Shown piece after piece: positions 45,689-53,782 of a stretch of 59,908 nt of DNA. Every line of letters starts with the position of its first letter. Position 1 is the stretch's first letter. Source of the stretch: Meiothermus sp. (lineage in GTDB: Bacteria; Deinococcota; Deinococci; Deinococcales; Thermaceae); assembly GCF_025056915.1 (NCBI RefSeq), contig NZ_JANWVH010000007.1, positions 1 through 59,908 of the forward strand, in the 5' to 3' direction. The translations under genes were made by a program, and so were the position numbers. The notes beneath the pieces are model-generated. The model had not been told where the DNA came from and did not search any database. It saw only the letters and a list, made by a program, of their open reading frames with translations.

Positions 45689-46657
45689 ATGAAAGCCATC
45701 GTGGTTGAACAAAACGGCCCCCCCGAGCACCTGCGCTACCAGGAGGTGCCCGACCCCAGCCCCAAAGCCGGCGAGGTGCGGGTGCGCACCACCCTCACAA
45801 GCCTCAACTACGCCGATGTGCAGGCCCGCCGGGGCGGCTACGAGGCGGGCTCGCCCCCGCCCTTCATCCCTGGGCTGGATGCAGTGGGCGTGGTGGAAGC
45901 CCTGGGGGAAGGGGTGGAGGGCCTGCAGGTGGGGCAGCGGGTCGCGGTGTTTGCCGCCGGGGGCTCCTACGCCGAAAAGGTGGTGGCTAAAGCGGTGCTC
46001 ACCTACCCGGTGCCCCCCGAGCTTCCGGACGAGGCCGTGTCGGGCCTCACTGCGCTGGTCACGGCCTACAACATCCTGACCTGGGCCGGACGGCTGCAAC
46101 AAGGCGAGACCGTGCTGGTTCATGCCGCTGCCGGGGGGGTGGGCAGTCTGGCCGTGCAGATGGCAAAAGCCCTGGGCGCCGGGCGGGTCATCGGCACCGT
46201 GGGCAGCCTTGCCAAGGCCGATTTTGTACGCAACCTGGGGGCCGACGAAGTGTGGGGCTACACGGGCTTTGCCGAGCAGGTGATGGGCCTCACCCAGCAA
46301 CAGGGCGCCGACCTGATCCTGGACTCGGTAGCGGGCGAGGTCTTCAACCAGGGGATGCAGTGCCTGGCCCCCTTTGGCCGGATGGTGGTGTATGGGCACG
46401 CCAGCGGACAGACTGGAACCTTTGACACCCGGCCCCTGCACCGCCAGACCAAGGCAGTCGTTGGCTACAGCAGCGGGCACTACCGGCGCAGCCGGCCCGA
46501 GTTGCTGCGGCCCACGGTGGAAGCGGTGTTTGCACTGCTACGAACCGGAAAAATCAGGCTGGAGATTGGGGCCCGGTTCAAGCTGGAAGAGGCCCCCAGG
46601 GCCCACGTCCTGATGGAAAGCCGCCAGAGCGTGGGGAAAATTCTCTTGTATCCCTAA
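45689..46657 (+). CDS. Zinc-free quinone oxidoreductase family protein
   Basis: 322 residues, medium-chain dehydrogenase fold. [20 protein letters not shown] at the start, [20 protein letters not shown], and the NADPH-binding [21 protein letters not shown] typical of NADPH:quinone reductases (Qor). No catalytic-zinc cysteine/histidine set. Its end overlaps the convergent aldo/keto reductase by four bases. Confidence 0.9.
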   Translation: MKAIVVEQNGPPEHLRYQEVPDPSPKAGEVRVRTTLTSLNYADVQARRGGYEAGSPPPFIPGLDAVGVVEALGEGVEGLQVGQRVAVFAAGGSYAEKVVAKAVLTYPVPPELPDEAVSGLTALVTAYNILTWAGRLQQGETVLVHAAAGGVGSLAVQMAKALGAGRVIGTVGSLAKADFVRNLGADEVWGYTGFAEQVMGLTQQQGADLILDSVAGEVFNQGMQCLAPFGRMVVYGHASGQTGTFDTRPLHRQTKAVVGYSSGHYRRSRPELLRPTVEAVFALLRTGKIRLEIGARFKLEEAPRAHVLMESRQSVGKILLYP

Positions 46658-47670
46658 ACCTCTCGCTCGGTGCGAGAGAGGGGCCAGCTCGACACCTCGG
46701 CCAGTGCCGCGATCTCCTCCGGGCTCAGTTGCAGGCGAACCGCCGGCATCAGGTCTTGCAGTTGTTGCACGCTGTTGGCCCCGATGATGGGCGCGGTCAA
46801 GAAAGGGCGCGAGAGGAGCCAGGCCAGCGCGACCTGTGCGGGATGCACCCCGTGCTGACGGGCGATTTCCAGAATTTTGTCCAGGATGTTCCAGTTCTGC
46901 TCGCTAAAGCGCCCACTGGCGATGCCCTGGGCCCGCACGCTCTCGGGCAGGGGCTGGTCGCGGCGGTACTTCCCGGTCAGGAAGCCACCGGCCAGGGGGC
47001 TGTAGGGAATCACCCCCAGGCCATAGGTTTCGCATACCCTGGCGAGTTCCCGCTCGAAGTTCATGCGGGTGGGCATGGCCAGGCTGTACTCGGGCTGGAT
47101 GGAAACAAAGCTTTCCAGGCCGTGCTTGTCCGAGGCCCACAAGGCCTGCATCAGCCGCCAGGCCGAAAAGTTGGAGCAGCCGATGTAGCGCACGTAGCCT
47201 TTGCGCACCAGGTCGGTCAGGGCCGAGAGGGTTTCTTCGATGGGCACCTGGTTGTCTACCCAGTGCACCTGGTAGAGGTCTATGTAGTCAACCTGCAAGC
47301 GGCGCAGGCTATCCTCCACGGCCCGCATAATCCAGGCCCGCGACAGCCCCTCGCGTTGCAGGGGATGGTTGCGCCCTTCCGAGCCGCCAGGCCCCATAGC
47401 GCCGCGCACCTTGGTGGCCACAATCACCCGGTCGCGCAGCCCCCGGCTCTTGAGCCAGCGGCCAATAATTTCCTCCGAAACCCCACCGGGGTTGCCGGCG
47501 GCCCAGGTGGTGTAGATATCGGCGGTATCAATCAGGTTGCCCCCAGCTTCCACAAAGGCATCCATGATGGCAAAAGCCGTGGGCTCGTCGGCGGTCCAGC
47601 CAAACTGCATGGTGCCGAGGGCGATGGGGTGAACAAACAGGCCGGATTTTCCAAGTCGGCGGTAGCTCAT
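46654..47670 (-). CDS. Aldo/keto reductase
   Basis: 338 residues. TIM-barrel oxidoreductase using [25 protein letters not shown] holds the catalytic Asp and Tyr, VATKVRG the Lys, and [15 protein letters not shown] the His; the cofactor-binding end is [16 protein letters not shown] place the start at ATG 47670 ([15 protein letters not shown]) because TAGAAT ends eight bases before it with a TTTACA 16 bases further up; an in-frame ATG at 47694 overlaps this promoter. Substrate unknown. Confidence 0.9.
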   Translation of the reverse strand: MSYRRLGKSGLFVHPIALGTMQFGWTADEPTAFAIMDAFVEAGGNLIDTADIYTTWAAGNPGGVSEEIIGRWLKSRGLRDRVIVATKVRGAMGPGGSEGRNHPLQREGLSRAWIMRAVEDSLRRLQVDYIDLYQVHWVDNQVPIEETLSALTDLVRKGYVRYIGCSNFSAWRLMQALWASDKHGLESFVSIQPEYSLAMPTRMNFERELARVCETYGLGVIPYSPLAGGFLTGKYRRDQPLPESVRAQGIASGRFSEQNWNILDKILEIARQHGVHPAQVALAWLLSRPFLTAPIIGANSVQQLQDLMPAVRLQLSPEEIAALAEVSSWPLSRTEREV

Positions 47671-48038
47671 AGGGCCTGATTCTACGCTGGCCATGTTCCT
47701 TGTAAAGCGTGTTGGCTCATAGACTCGCAACGGCGAGCCGAAGGGCACATGGCATCGGGCTACCCTGGTTCGTGCAGGCCTCGAGGGTCCACAAACCTCC
47801 TTCCTACGGTGCAGGGAAGGTCGGAGGGGGTATCGAGCAAGGCCGAGAACCGACGCGCTGGGTCTGCCCAACGCAGCCCTCCCCCTGCGCTGTTCAAGGT
47901 CAGGCTGCCATCAAAACGTGCCCAATGCAGAGCTGCTTTCGGTAAGCTTCTGAAAAGCGGGCCTGGCCATATGGCTTCTCGAATCTGATACGCGCAAGTC
48001 TGTTATGCGTGCGGGCCCCAGGCGCCCAGGAATGCTTG
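47671..48038. other. Intergenic region between the aldo/keto reductase and hisG
   Basis: 368 bases. Contains the reductase promoter. A CCTCCTTCCTACGG...AGGGAAGGTCGGAGG segment at about 47797-47832 is an inverted repeat that resembles part of the second repeat family (17145-17175). No gene is supported. Confidence 0.35.
47679..47706 (-). promoter_or_regulatory. Leaderless-type promoter of the aldo/keto reductase
   Basis: (-) strand: TTTACA (47706-47701), 16-base spacer, TAGAAT (47684-47679), eight bases to ATG. No Shine-Dalgarno in between. Confidence 0.55.
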
Positions 48039-48680
48039 TCAGGTGGAGGCGGGCAGGGTATGGGCATTGGCCCGCAGGCGTTCGATGAGCGGGCGCAGCA
48101 GGTCGCGCTTGAGCTTGAGCGACTGGCGGTTGACGATGAACCGGGCGGTGGAGTGGGCCAGCACCTCGAGCTCCACCAGACCCGCCGCCCGCAGGGTGGC
48201 CCCGGTCTGCACCACATCCACCACCGCATCGGCCAGCCCGGTCAGGGCGGCTAGCTCGACGTTGCCGGCCAGCTCGATGATGTCGGCGACCATTCCGCGC
48301 TCGCGCAGCGCCTGGGCGGTGAAGCGCGGGTACTTGGTGGCCACCCGACGGATGGGGCCGGTGGCAGCCGGGTGGCGAATCAGCGAGAGGCGGCAGGCCC
48401 CGGTGCCCAGATCCACCGGCTCGTAGACGTCGCGCCCCGACTCCAGGAGCACGTCGTTGCCCACGACGCCCACATCGGCGATGCCCAGGTCTACGTAGGT
48501 GGGCACATCGTGGTTGCGGAGCTCCAGAATAGCCACCCCCCCCTCCTGGCCGTGCAACAAGGCCCGCTCGTTTTCGAGGGCCGGCAGGGCCAGGCCTGCC
48601 CCGGCCAGGGCATTGTAACCATCGGCAAAGTTGCGCCCTTTGGGCAGGGCCACCACCAAGGCAAAGCGTCCGCGTATCAT
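48039..48680 (-). CDS. hisG: ATP phosphoribosyltransferase, short form
   Basis: 213 residues, the short HisG type that needs HisZ as regulatory partner (not in this window). First step of histidine synthesis from PRPP and [23 protein letters not shown] at the start, [19 protein letters not shown], and the PRPP loop [14 protein letters not shown] (glycine-rich, [10 protein letters not shown]). TATAAG ends nine bases before the ATG. Divergent from rsuA. Confidence 0.93.
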   Translation of the reverse strand: MIRGRFALVVALPKGRNFADGYNALAGAGLALPALENERALLHGQEGGVAILELRNHDVPTYVDLGIADVGVVGNDVLLESGRDVYEPVDLGTGACRLSLIRHPAATGPIRRVATKYPRFTAQALRERGMVADIIELAGNVELAALTGLADAVVDVVQTGATLRAAGLVELEVLAHSTARFIVNRQSLKLKRDLLRPLIERLRANAHTLPAST

Positions 48681-48689
48681 TCGAGCCTT

Positions 48690-48695
48690 CTTATA
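48690..48695 (-). promoter_or_regulatory. -10 element of hisG
   Basis: TATAAG on (-), nine bases before the ATG. AAGG within those nine bases could act as a weak ribosome site, so leaderless initiation is less certain here. Confidence 0.4.
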
Positions 48696-48804
48696 TCACA
48701 AACTGCCGGGTGCAAAGGGCAGGCCCGTATTTTGGCTGGCCGAAGCCAGGTTGCAGCCGAAGCAGCAGCCCAATCGCGGAAGCTGCGGGCTGGGCCGCAT
48801 AACC

Positions 48805-48833
48805 TTGACGCATAGCGTATAAGGCTGTATATT
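48805..48833 (+). promoter_or_regulatory. Strong sigma-70-type promoter of rsuA
   Basis: TTGACG (48805-48810), exactly 17 bases, TATATT (48828-48833). Predicted start near 48840, immediately before the hairpin described next. Confidence 0.75.
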
Positions 48834-48842
48834 ACTTCTATC

Positions 48843-48867
48843 AACCCCGAACGCGGGGGTTTTTTTA
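48843..48867 (+). terminator. Terminator-like hairpin at the 5' end of the rsuA mRNA
   Basis: AACCCC/GGGGTT stem with a short loop followed by seven T, within about five bases of the predicted transcription start and about seven bases before the rsuA ATG. It looks like an intrinsic terminator but lies too close to the promoter for a normal one; it could attenuate or stabilise the transcript. Confidence 0.5.
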
Positions 48868-48873
48868 TTTAGC

Positions 48874-49608
48874 ATGGCCAAAGAACGCCTGGACCGAGTG
48901 CTGGGACACCTGGGGGTGGGCACCCGCAAGGAGATTCACAAGCTGGCTCGAGCCGGCCTGATTGCCGTTGATGGCGTGGTCGTGACCGATGCGGCGTTCA
49001 AGTTCGACCCCAGCCTGTCGCGCATCGAAGTGGCCGGGGAATCCCTGGTCTATCAACCTTTCTTTTATTTGATGCTCAACAAACCGGCAGGCTATGTCAC
49101 CTCTACCAAAGACCCCCACGGCATCCCCGTCACGGCCCTGTTGCCCGAGGAATGGCAGCGCAGCGACTGGATGCCGGTGGGCCGCCTGGACAAAGACACC
49201 GAGGGGCTTTTGCTCCTGACCACCGACGGCGAACTGCTGCACCGCCTGACCCACCCGCGCTGGAAGGTGGCCAAGCGCTACTACGTTGAACTGGCAGCCC
49301 CGGCCACCCCCGAAGATGTGGCGGTGTTTGCTGCGGGTACGCTCGAGCTCGAGGGCGAGCGGCTCCAGCCTGCCGAGCTGCACCTGGGCTCCAACCCCCG
49401 CCAGGTCGAGCTGGTGATTCGAGAAGGCCGCTTTCACCAGGTCAAGCGGATGTTTGCCGCCCGGGGCAACCAGGTGACCTACCTCAAGCGCATCGCTTTT
49501 GGGCCGCTGGCCCTGCCCGGCGATTTGCCCCCAGGAGCCGCCCGCAAACTGCTGAGCGAGGAAATTGGTGCGCTGTACGATGCTGTGGGCTTGGGACGGG
49601 GCGAATAG
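48874..49608 (+). CDS. rsuA: Pseudouridine synthase, RsuA/RluB family
   Basis: 244 residues. S4-like RNA-binding domain (ERLDRVLGHLGVGTRKEIHK), then LMLNKPAGYVTSTKDPHG and the catalytic PVGRLDKDTEGLLLLTTDGE with the nucleophilic Asp, plus VIREGRFHQVKRMFAARG. RsuA acts on 16S position 516, RluB on 23S 2605; the short length fits either and I favour RsuA. No Shine-Dalgarno between the hairpin and the ATG. Confidence 0.88.
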   Translation: MAKERLDRVLGHLGVGTRKEIHKLARAGLIAVDGVVVTDAAFKFDPSLSRIEVAGESLVYQPFFYLMLNKPAGYVTSTKDPHGIPVTALLPEEWQRSDWMPVGRLDKDTEGLLLLTTDGELLHRLTHPRWKVAKRYYVELAAPATPEDVAVFAAGTLELEGERLQPAELHLGSNPRQVELVIREGRFHQVKRMFAARGNQVTYLKRIAFGPLALPGDLPPGAARKLLSEEIGALYDAVGLGRGE

Positions 49609-49640
49609 GGGGCGGGCCTCCTTTCGCCAGGCATGACTTA

Positions 49641-49777
49641 TCGCGCTCTTCACAGACGTGGCCGCCCAGGAAAACGAGAATTCGACTGGGCCGAGACGCA
49701 TGTTTTCGTCGGCCACTGTTCGGTTCAGAACCAGGCTTTCTCGAACTCGAGTGGCTCCTAACATGTGAAGAGCGCTC
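49641..49777 (+). mobile_element. MITE-like repeat, copy E, forming the plsY stop
   Basis: 137 bp with TA on both sides (49639-49640, 49778-49779). Ends TCGCGCTCTTCACA and TGTGAAGAGCGCTC. Core TTCAGAACCAGGCTTTCTCG and AACTCGAGTGGCTC as in A. Its right-hand C together with the TA gives the plsY TAG stop (complement of CTA at 49777-49779). Confidence 0.82.
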
Positions 49778-50361
49778 TAGCCACCCCCTGGCGGTTTGGG
49801 CAGCTCTCCGGGGGTGCGGTTCCACTCGGCCAGGTGCTTGAGCAGGATGGGCAGCGCCAGGCCAAAGCCAAACCACAGATAACCGAGGCTGCCGCCCACG
49901 GCGCTCGAGGCCAGCGGGAAGGTCAGCGCCGCCAGCACCACGCTCCGGTAGGGGTTGCGGGTTAGCAGGTAGGCCAGTCCAAAAGCGCCACCGGCCATGG
50001 CCAGGAGCCAGGGGTTGATGGCGAACAGGGCCCCCAGGGCAGGGGCAATTCCTTTGCCGCCGCGCCCCAGCAGCCATATCGAGTAGCAATGGCCCAGCAC
50101 GGCCAGAGCGCCGGCCAGCAACCCGCCTCCGGGGTCACGCGCCAGAAATTCGCCCAGTGCGACCGCCATCAGGCCCTTGGCCACGTCCAGGGCCATGACC
50201 ATCAGCCCTGGAACCGCGCCCAGCACCCGCCAGGCGTTGGTGCCGCCCACGTTGCCCGAGCCCTCGGCCAGCAGGTTTTTGTTTTGCAGCACGCCAAACC
50301 AGTAAGCAAAGGGCAGCGAGCCGAACAGATAGCCCGCCAGGGCCGCGTACACCCATTCCAT
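49777..50361 (-). CDS. plsY: Glycerol-3-phosphate acyltransferase PlsY
   Basis: 194 residues, about five membrane helices. Uses acyl-phosphate to acylate glycerol-3-phosphate, the first step of phospholipid synthesis. Motifs: GYLFGSLPFAYWFG, EGSGNVGGTNAWRVLG, LDVAKGLMAV, LGHCYSIWLLGRGGKGIAPALG. The stop is created at the junction with MITE copy E; without the repeat the next codon would also read TAA. Confidence 0.93.
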   Translation of the reverse strand: MEWVYAALAGYLFGSLPFAYWFGVLQNKNLLAEGSGNVGGTNAWRVLGAVPGLMVMALDVAKGLMAVALGEFLARDPGGGLLAGALAVLGHCYSIWLLGRGGKGIAPALGALFAINPWLLAMAGGAFGLAYLLTRNPYRSVVLAALTFPLASSAVGGSLGYLWFGFGLALPILLKHLAEWNRTPGELPKPPGGG

Positions 50362-50392
50362 AGCGCACAGGCTACCAGATGGCCGGGCCCTA

Positions 50393-50494
50393 TCGCGCGC
50401 TCAACAGACCTGGCCGCCCACGCCCAGGCGGCCAGAGTGGTGTCCGGAATAATGCCTGCTCGAGGTTAGACGAAGCACGCCTTGCACAGTGTGC
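50393..50494 (+). repeat. Degenerate MITE-like repeat, copy F
   Basis: About 102 bp between TA at 50391-50392 and TA at 50495-50496. The left end TCGCGCGCTCAACAGACCTG then GCCGCCCACG matches the family; the core GTGTCCGGAATAATGCCTGC with TCGAGG is diverged and the right end is poor. The right TA lies in the stop codon of the SPFH gene. Confidence 0.5.
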
Positions 50495-51447
50495 TAGCGT
50501 GCGGGCTGGGCAGGGCTTTGCAGGCTTCGCAAATCGAGCAGGAAGTTGCCGGTGGTGGGTACCAGGATGGTGTTGATGTTGGGGGCCAGCTTTTCGGCCA
50601 CCGTGAGCTGAACCACCTGGGGGCTTTGCCGCAGGGCCTCGCCGCGCAGTCGGATGGCCTGGGCCTCGCCCTCGGCCCGCAAAATGGCAGCATCGCGCTC
50701 GCCTTTGGCCTGGACCACCGCCCGCTGAGCGGCAATCTCGGCCTGCTGGCGGCGGTTGACCTCGACCTGCACCTGTTGCTCGGCGGTTTGCTTTTCCTCG
50801 ATGACCTTGGCCACCGAGGCTGGGATGTCAATCCGGCGCAGGAGCACCGAGACCAGCTCGACGTGCTGGCTGCCCAGGTCTTCGCGCAGTTCCTTGGTCA
50901 CGGCGGCCTCGAGCTGGGTTCGCTGGGTGCTGATCAGCTCGGCGGCGTTGAACAGGCCCACCGCATCGCGCACCTTGCTGCGGATTTGCGGGACGATGAG
51001 GGTCTCGAGGTAGCCCGGCCCCAGGTTGCGGTGAAGCTGGGCGGCCTCCTCGCGTTTGATGCGGTACTGCACCGTCACGTCTACCCCGATGTCCAGCCCC
51101 TCCTTGCTGCGGGCGTTGATGGCGTCCTCGCCGGGGGTGGTTGCCCCGGAAGGGGCGGGCCCCTTGGCCAGGGTGACCTCTTTCAGGCGGGCGTCGTAGA
51201 GAATCACGCTCTGAATGCCCGGAATGACGATGCGAAAGCCTTCGCCAAGCGGCGTGGGCTGAACCCCCCCAAACACGTTGAACACCACCCCCACATGACC
51301 TGCCGGCACCACCACAAAGCTTTGCGAGATGGCCGCCATGGCCAGGCCCAGCAGCAAAAGCGGCACCCCCAAGGCCCGTCGCCCGCCAACTTGCGTCAGC
51401 AAGAAGATTCCCAGGATGGCCACCACGATGCCCAAAAGTAAAAACAT
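50494..51447 (-). CDS. SPFH/band-7 (prohibitin-like) membrane protein
   Basis: 317 residues. Two N-terminal hydrophobic helices (MFLLLGIVVAILGIFLLTQV and GVPLLLLGLAMAAISQSFVV), SPFH domain (VPAGHVGVVFNVFGGVQPTP through YRIKREEAAQL), then a Glu/Gln-rich coiled coil (EEKQTAEQQVQVEVNRRQQA). Such proteins form ring scaffolds in the membrane, often with FtsH. ATG 51447 chosen over GTG 51453 because GAGG lies five bases upstream. 111 bases after the FmdB-like gene. Confidence 0.88.
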   Translation of the reverse strand: MFLLLGIVVAILGIFLLTQVGGRRALGVPLLLLGLAMAAISQSFVVVPAGHVGVVFNVFGGVQPTPLGEGFRIVIPGIQSVILYDARLKEVTLAKGPAPSGATTPGEDAINARSKEGLDIGVDVTVQYRIKREEAAQLHRNLGPGYLETLIVPQIRSKVRDAVGLFNAAELISTQRTQLEAAVTKELREDLGSQHVELVSVLLRRIDIPASVAKVIEEKQTAEQQVQVEVNRRQQAEIAAQRAVVQAKGERDAAILRAEGEAQAIRLRGEALRQSPQVVQLTVAEKLAPNINTILVPTTGNFLLDLRSLQSPAQPAR

Positions 51448-51518
51448 ACTCACCTCACCCCTTTCACCTTACGTTACCAGTATGGTGGACGGGGCGCCTC
51501 CTGCAAAAGCAGCAAATA

Positions 51519-51541
51519 GCCGCAAGCCAGCGCTTGCGGCG
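51519..51541. terminator. Hairpin between the FmdB-like and SPFH genes
   Basis: CCGCAAGC and GCTTGCGG pair over a 3-4 base loop. On the (-) strand it is followed by TATTTGCTGCTTTT, only moderately T-rich. Perhaps a partial terminator or a stabilising stem. Confidence 0.4.
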
Positions 51542-51558
51542 CTAAGGTCTGGGGTTGT

Positions 51559-51810
51559 TCAGTCGGCGGCAGCGGCGCAGGTGCCGGTGGCGCAGCTCGA
51601 GCCTTCCTTGGACGAGGACGAGGAAGCCGAGGAGGCCTTGGAATCCTTGATGTACCAGCCCGAGCCCTTGAAGACCACCGCGGGTGCAAAGATGACGCGC
51701 TTGATGGGAGCGCCGGTCTCGGGGTGGTGGGTGTAGGCGGGGTCGTGGAAGCCCTGCTCGAACTCGTAGTGTTCGCCGGTCTCGAGGTTCTGGTAAACGT
51801 ATCTGGGCAT
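51559..51810 (-). CDS. FmdB-like small protein lacking the zinc-ribbon cysteines
   Basis: 83 residues. FmdB proteins begin MPxYxYxCxxCGxxFE, then CPxCG, then VVFKGSGWY. Here MPRYVYQNLETGEHYEFEQG and HHPETGAPIKRVI replace the CxxC pairs, while AVVFKGSGWYIKDSK is kept. The tail is Ser/Ala-rich and has two cysteines (SCATGTCAAAAD), which might bind something else. Strong AGGAG site. Function unknown. Confidence 0.8.
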   Translation of the reverse strand: MPRYVYQNLETGEHYEFEQGFHDPAYTHHPETGAPIKRVIFAPAVVFKGSGWYIKDSKASSASSSSSKEGSSCATGTCAAAAD

Positions 51811-51867
51811 AGCTGACTCCTGTTAGACAAAGCTGTCTCGAGGGGTCACCTCCCTCACTCGGGTATT

Positions 51868-51894
51868 TTGACAAACAAAGCATGCGACTGTCAA
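51868..51894. promoter_or_regulatory. Inverted repeat TTGACA-N15-TGTCAA, possible operator
   Basis: Six-base arms at 51868-51873 and 51889-51894 between the divergent FmdB-like gene and the folate ligase. Each arm also reads as a -35 box on one strand, but good -10 boxes are not evident. No named regulator is recognised. Confidence 0.35.
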
Positions 51895-52070
51895 TCAAAT
51901 TTAGTCATGACCTCCATAACCTTTTCAGGGGTCACCCCGCACGCCAAACAAGCAGGTGCCGACCTTTTTGGGTCCAGCCGCCCACCCCACGTTCGACAAA
52001 GACCGCGTATCCCTTTCCGAAGGGCGGTATCGCCCTCTGGCATCAAACCCTTCCGTGGAATACTGGGGGC

Positions 52071-52616
52071 ATGAACAAAGCCGAACGCAGAAGCTGGGCC
52101 AAGGGGGTTCGCAAAGAGCTGCCCACTGCGCTTTTGTCCGCGCGGGTTGTGCAGCACCTGGCCGGCTTTTTGGCCTCGCAAAAGGCCCGGCACATCCTGC
52201 TCTACAGCGCATTCGGCAGTGAACTCGACCCCGCCGGGCTGCAAACCCTCTACCCTGCTTGCTACTACCTGCCCAGGGCCCGCACCTACGCGCTCGAGGT
52301 ACATCCCCTGCCCTGCCGGCTGGTCAAGCACAAGTACGGCTTCTGGGAGCCCGCCCCCGAGAGCCCCAGGGTAGAGCCTGCGGTCCTGGATGCCGTGTTG
52401 GTGCCGGGGCTGGCCTTCGACCCCTGGGGCCATCGGCTGGGGTACGGGCAGGGGTTTTACGACCGCTTCCTGGCCCAGTTACCGCCCCACACCCTGACCA
52501 TCGGCCTGGTGGCCGAGGCATTGCTGGTGCCCGAACTGCCCCACGACCCCTGGGATGTGCCGGTGCGCTTTTTGGCAACCGAGCAGGGGGTGCGGCCTGC
52601 GCTACAGGCCCTCTGA
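52071..52616 (+). CDS. 5-formyltetrahydrofolate cyclo-ligase family protein
   Basis: 181 residues. ATP-dependent conversion of 5-formyl-THF to methenyl-THF. Starts MNKAERRSWAKGVRKELPTA; the signature is LVPGLAFDPWGHRLGYGQGFYDRFL, with the GYGxGFYD nucleotide/Mg motif. AATACT lies six bases before the ATG and GGGGG could serve as a ribosome site, so the mode of initiation is unclear. 3' end faces the M23 gene. Confidence 0.88.
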   Translation: MNKAERRSWAKGVRKELPTALLSARVVQHLAGFLASQKARHILLYSAFGSELDPAGLQTLYPACYYLPRARTYALEVHPLPCRLVKHKYGFWEPAPESPRVEPAVLDAVLVPGLAFDPWGHRLGYGQGFYDRFLAQLPPHTLTIGLVAEALLVPELPHDPWDVPVRFLATEQGVRPALQAL

Positions 52617-52662
52617 TGTGGGACAGCGTTGCAAAACGTCGTAGCTCGCAAGTTTCAGGTCG

Positions 52663-52678
52663 CAGGCCGGAAGGCCTG
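52663..52678. terminator. Hairpin between convergent folate ligase and LysM-M23 genes
   Basis: CAGGCC-GGAA-GGCCTG, a 6-bp stem with a GNRA-type loop, between two convergent genes. No T tract on either side, so a weak bidirectional terminator at most. Confidence 0.4.
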
Positions 52679-52713
52679 TTGCCCTAATGCATATTTGACG
52701 CCAGACGCCGCGC

Positions 52714-53709
52714 TCAAGGAACCGTCAGGTACCAGGGGGCAGGGTTGGTGGGCACGCCGCGCACGCGGATTTCAAAGTGCAGATGGGGGCCGTTGGAGAG
52801 GCCGGTGTTGCCGGAGTAGCCGATCAGGTCTCCGGTTTTTACCGTCTGACCGGGCCTGACGGCGATGCGCGAAAGATGCCAGAAGCCGCTGCACACCCCC
52901 AGGCCGTGGTCGAGGGTGACCGCACCCCCGCGCACAAACAGGGTCTCGGCCAGGCCCACCACGCCGGGGGCCGGCGCATAGACCGGGGTGCCCTCCGGCA
53001 CGCCGTAGTCGAGGCCCTCGTGGTAGGAGTAGGTGCGTCCGTGATCGTAACTGCGGCGGGTGCCGAAGGGGTCGGTAATGCGGTTGGTCTGAATGGGCTT
53101 CTGGAAAGGGCCGCGCCACTGCTGGGGGCGCTCAAAGTCGCACGAACCGATTACCCGCAGCCGCTCGGCCCGGAGCTTTTCGGGCATCAAGAGCGCCCGG
53201 CGTTCGGGGGGGAGTTGCAGGACGAAGCGCCCAAAGCTTCCGGCCACCACCCGCACCTCGAGCCGCACCTCCTCGCGGCCCAGGCGCAGGAGGGCCGGGT
53301 AGAGGCCGGGGGCTTGCAGGGCGGGAACCGGCAGCAGCACCCGGTTTTGCTGGATGGGGTAGGTGCCGTTCAGGAAGCGCACCTCACCCTGCACCGGCTC
53401 CGGGGCGGTAATCCGCAGCACGGCCAGATGCCCCTGCACGGTCTGGCGGGGCCACTCGAGGGCCTGGATGGGGGCCGGGGCCTGGGTCAGCCGGTAGACG
53501 CTCACACTGGGCTGCCCGCCGACGCGCAGCACCTGCCCCACCCGTAGCTGGGTGGGGTCGCTGAGGTTGTTGAGCACCTGCAAAGCCTCCACGCTGGTGT
53601 TGTACTGCCTGGCAATGCGGTAGAGGGTTTCGCCGGGTTGGACGGTGTGGGTGGTCTGGGCCAATGCGAAGGTATACAGGGTCAGGAGTGCGAACAGCCA
53701 ACCACGCAT
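52714..53709 (-). CDS. Secreted LysM plus M23 peptidase (LytM-type endopeptidase)
   Basis: 331 residues, signal peptide MRGWLFALLTLYTFALAQ. LysM domain at 20-63 (HTVQPGETLYRIARQYNTSV) binds peptidoglycan. A beta-rich middle follows, then the M23 domain from about 215: zinc ligands in HEGLDYG, and the catalytic GPHLHFEIRVRG. Cuts peptide cross-links in the cell wall. Its stop faces the folate ligase. Confidence 0.92.
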   Translation of the reverse strand: MRGWLFALLTLYTFALAQTTHTVQPGETLYRIARQYNTSVEALQVLNNLSDPTQLRVGQVLRVGGQPSVSVYRLTQAPAPIQALEWPRQTVQGHLAVLRITAPEPVQGEVRFLNGTYPIQQNRVLLPVPALQAPGLYPALLRLGREEVRLEVRVVAGSFGRFVLQLPPERRALLMPEKLRAERLRVIGSCDFERPQQWRGPFQKPIQTNRITDPFGTRRSYDHGRTYSYHEGLDYGVPEGTPVYAPAPGVVGLAETLFVRGGAVTLDHGLGVCSGFWHLSRIAVRPGQTVKTGDLIGYSGNTGLSNGPHLHFEIRVRGVPTNPAPWYLTVP

Positions 53710-53782
53710 GGGGCTAGTCTAACAGTCAGGGGTCAAGCGCTGGCTGGGGGCCAAAAACCCAGCTATCGGCGATCCGCCCACC

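Noticed and set aside
47671..47871. N-terminal extension of the aldo/keto reductase
   Set aside because: It spans the promoter and repeat-like DNA and is Arg/Pro-rich; the family starts at [10 protein letters not shown].
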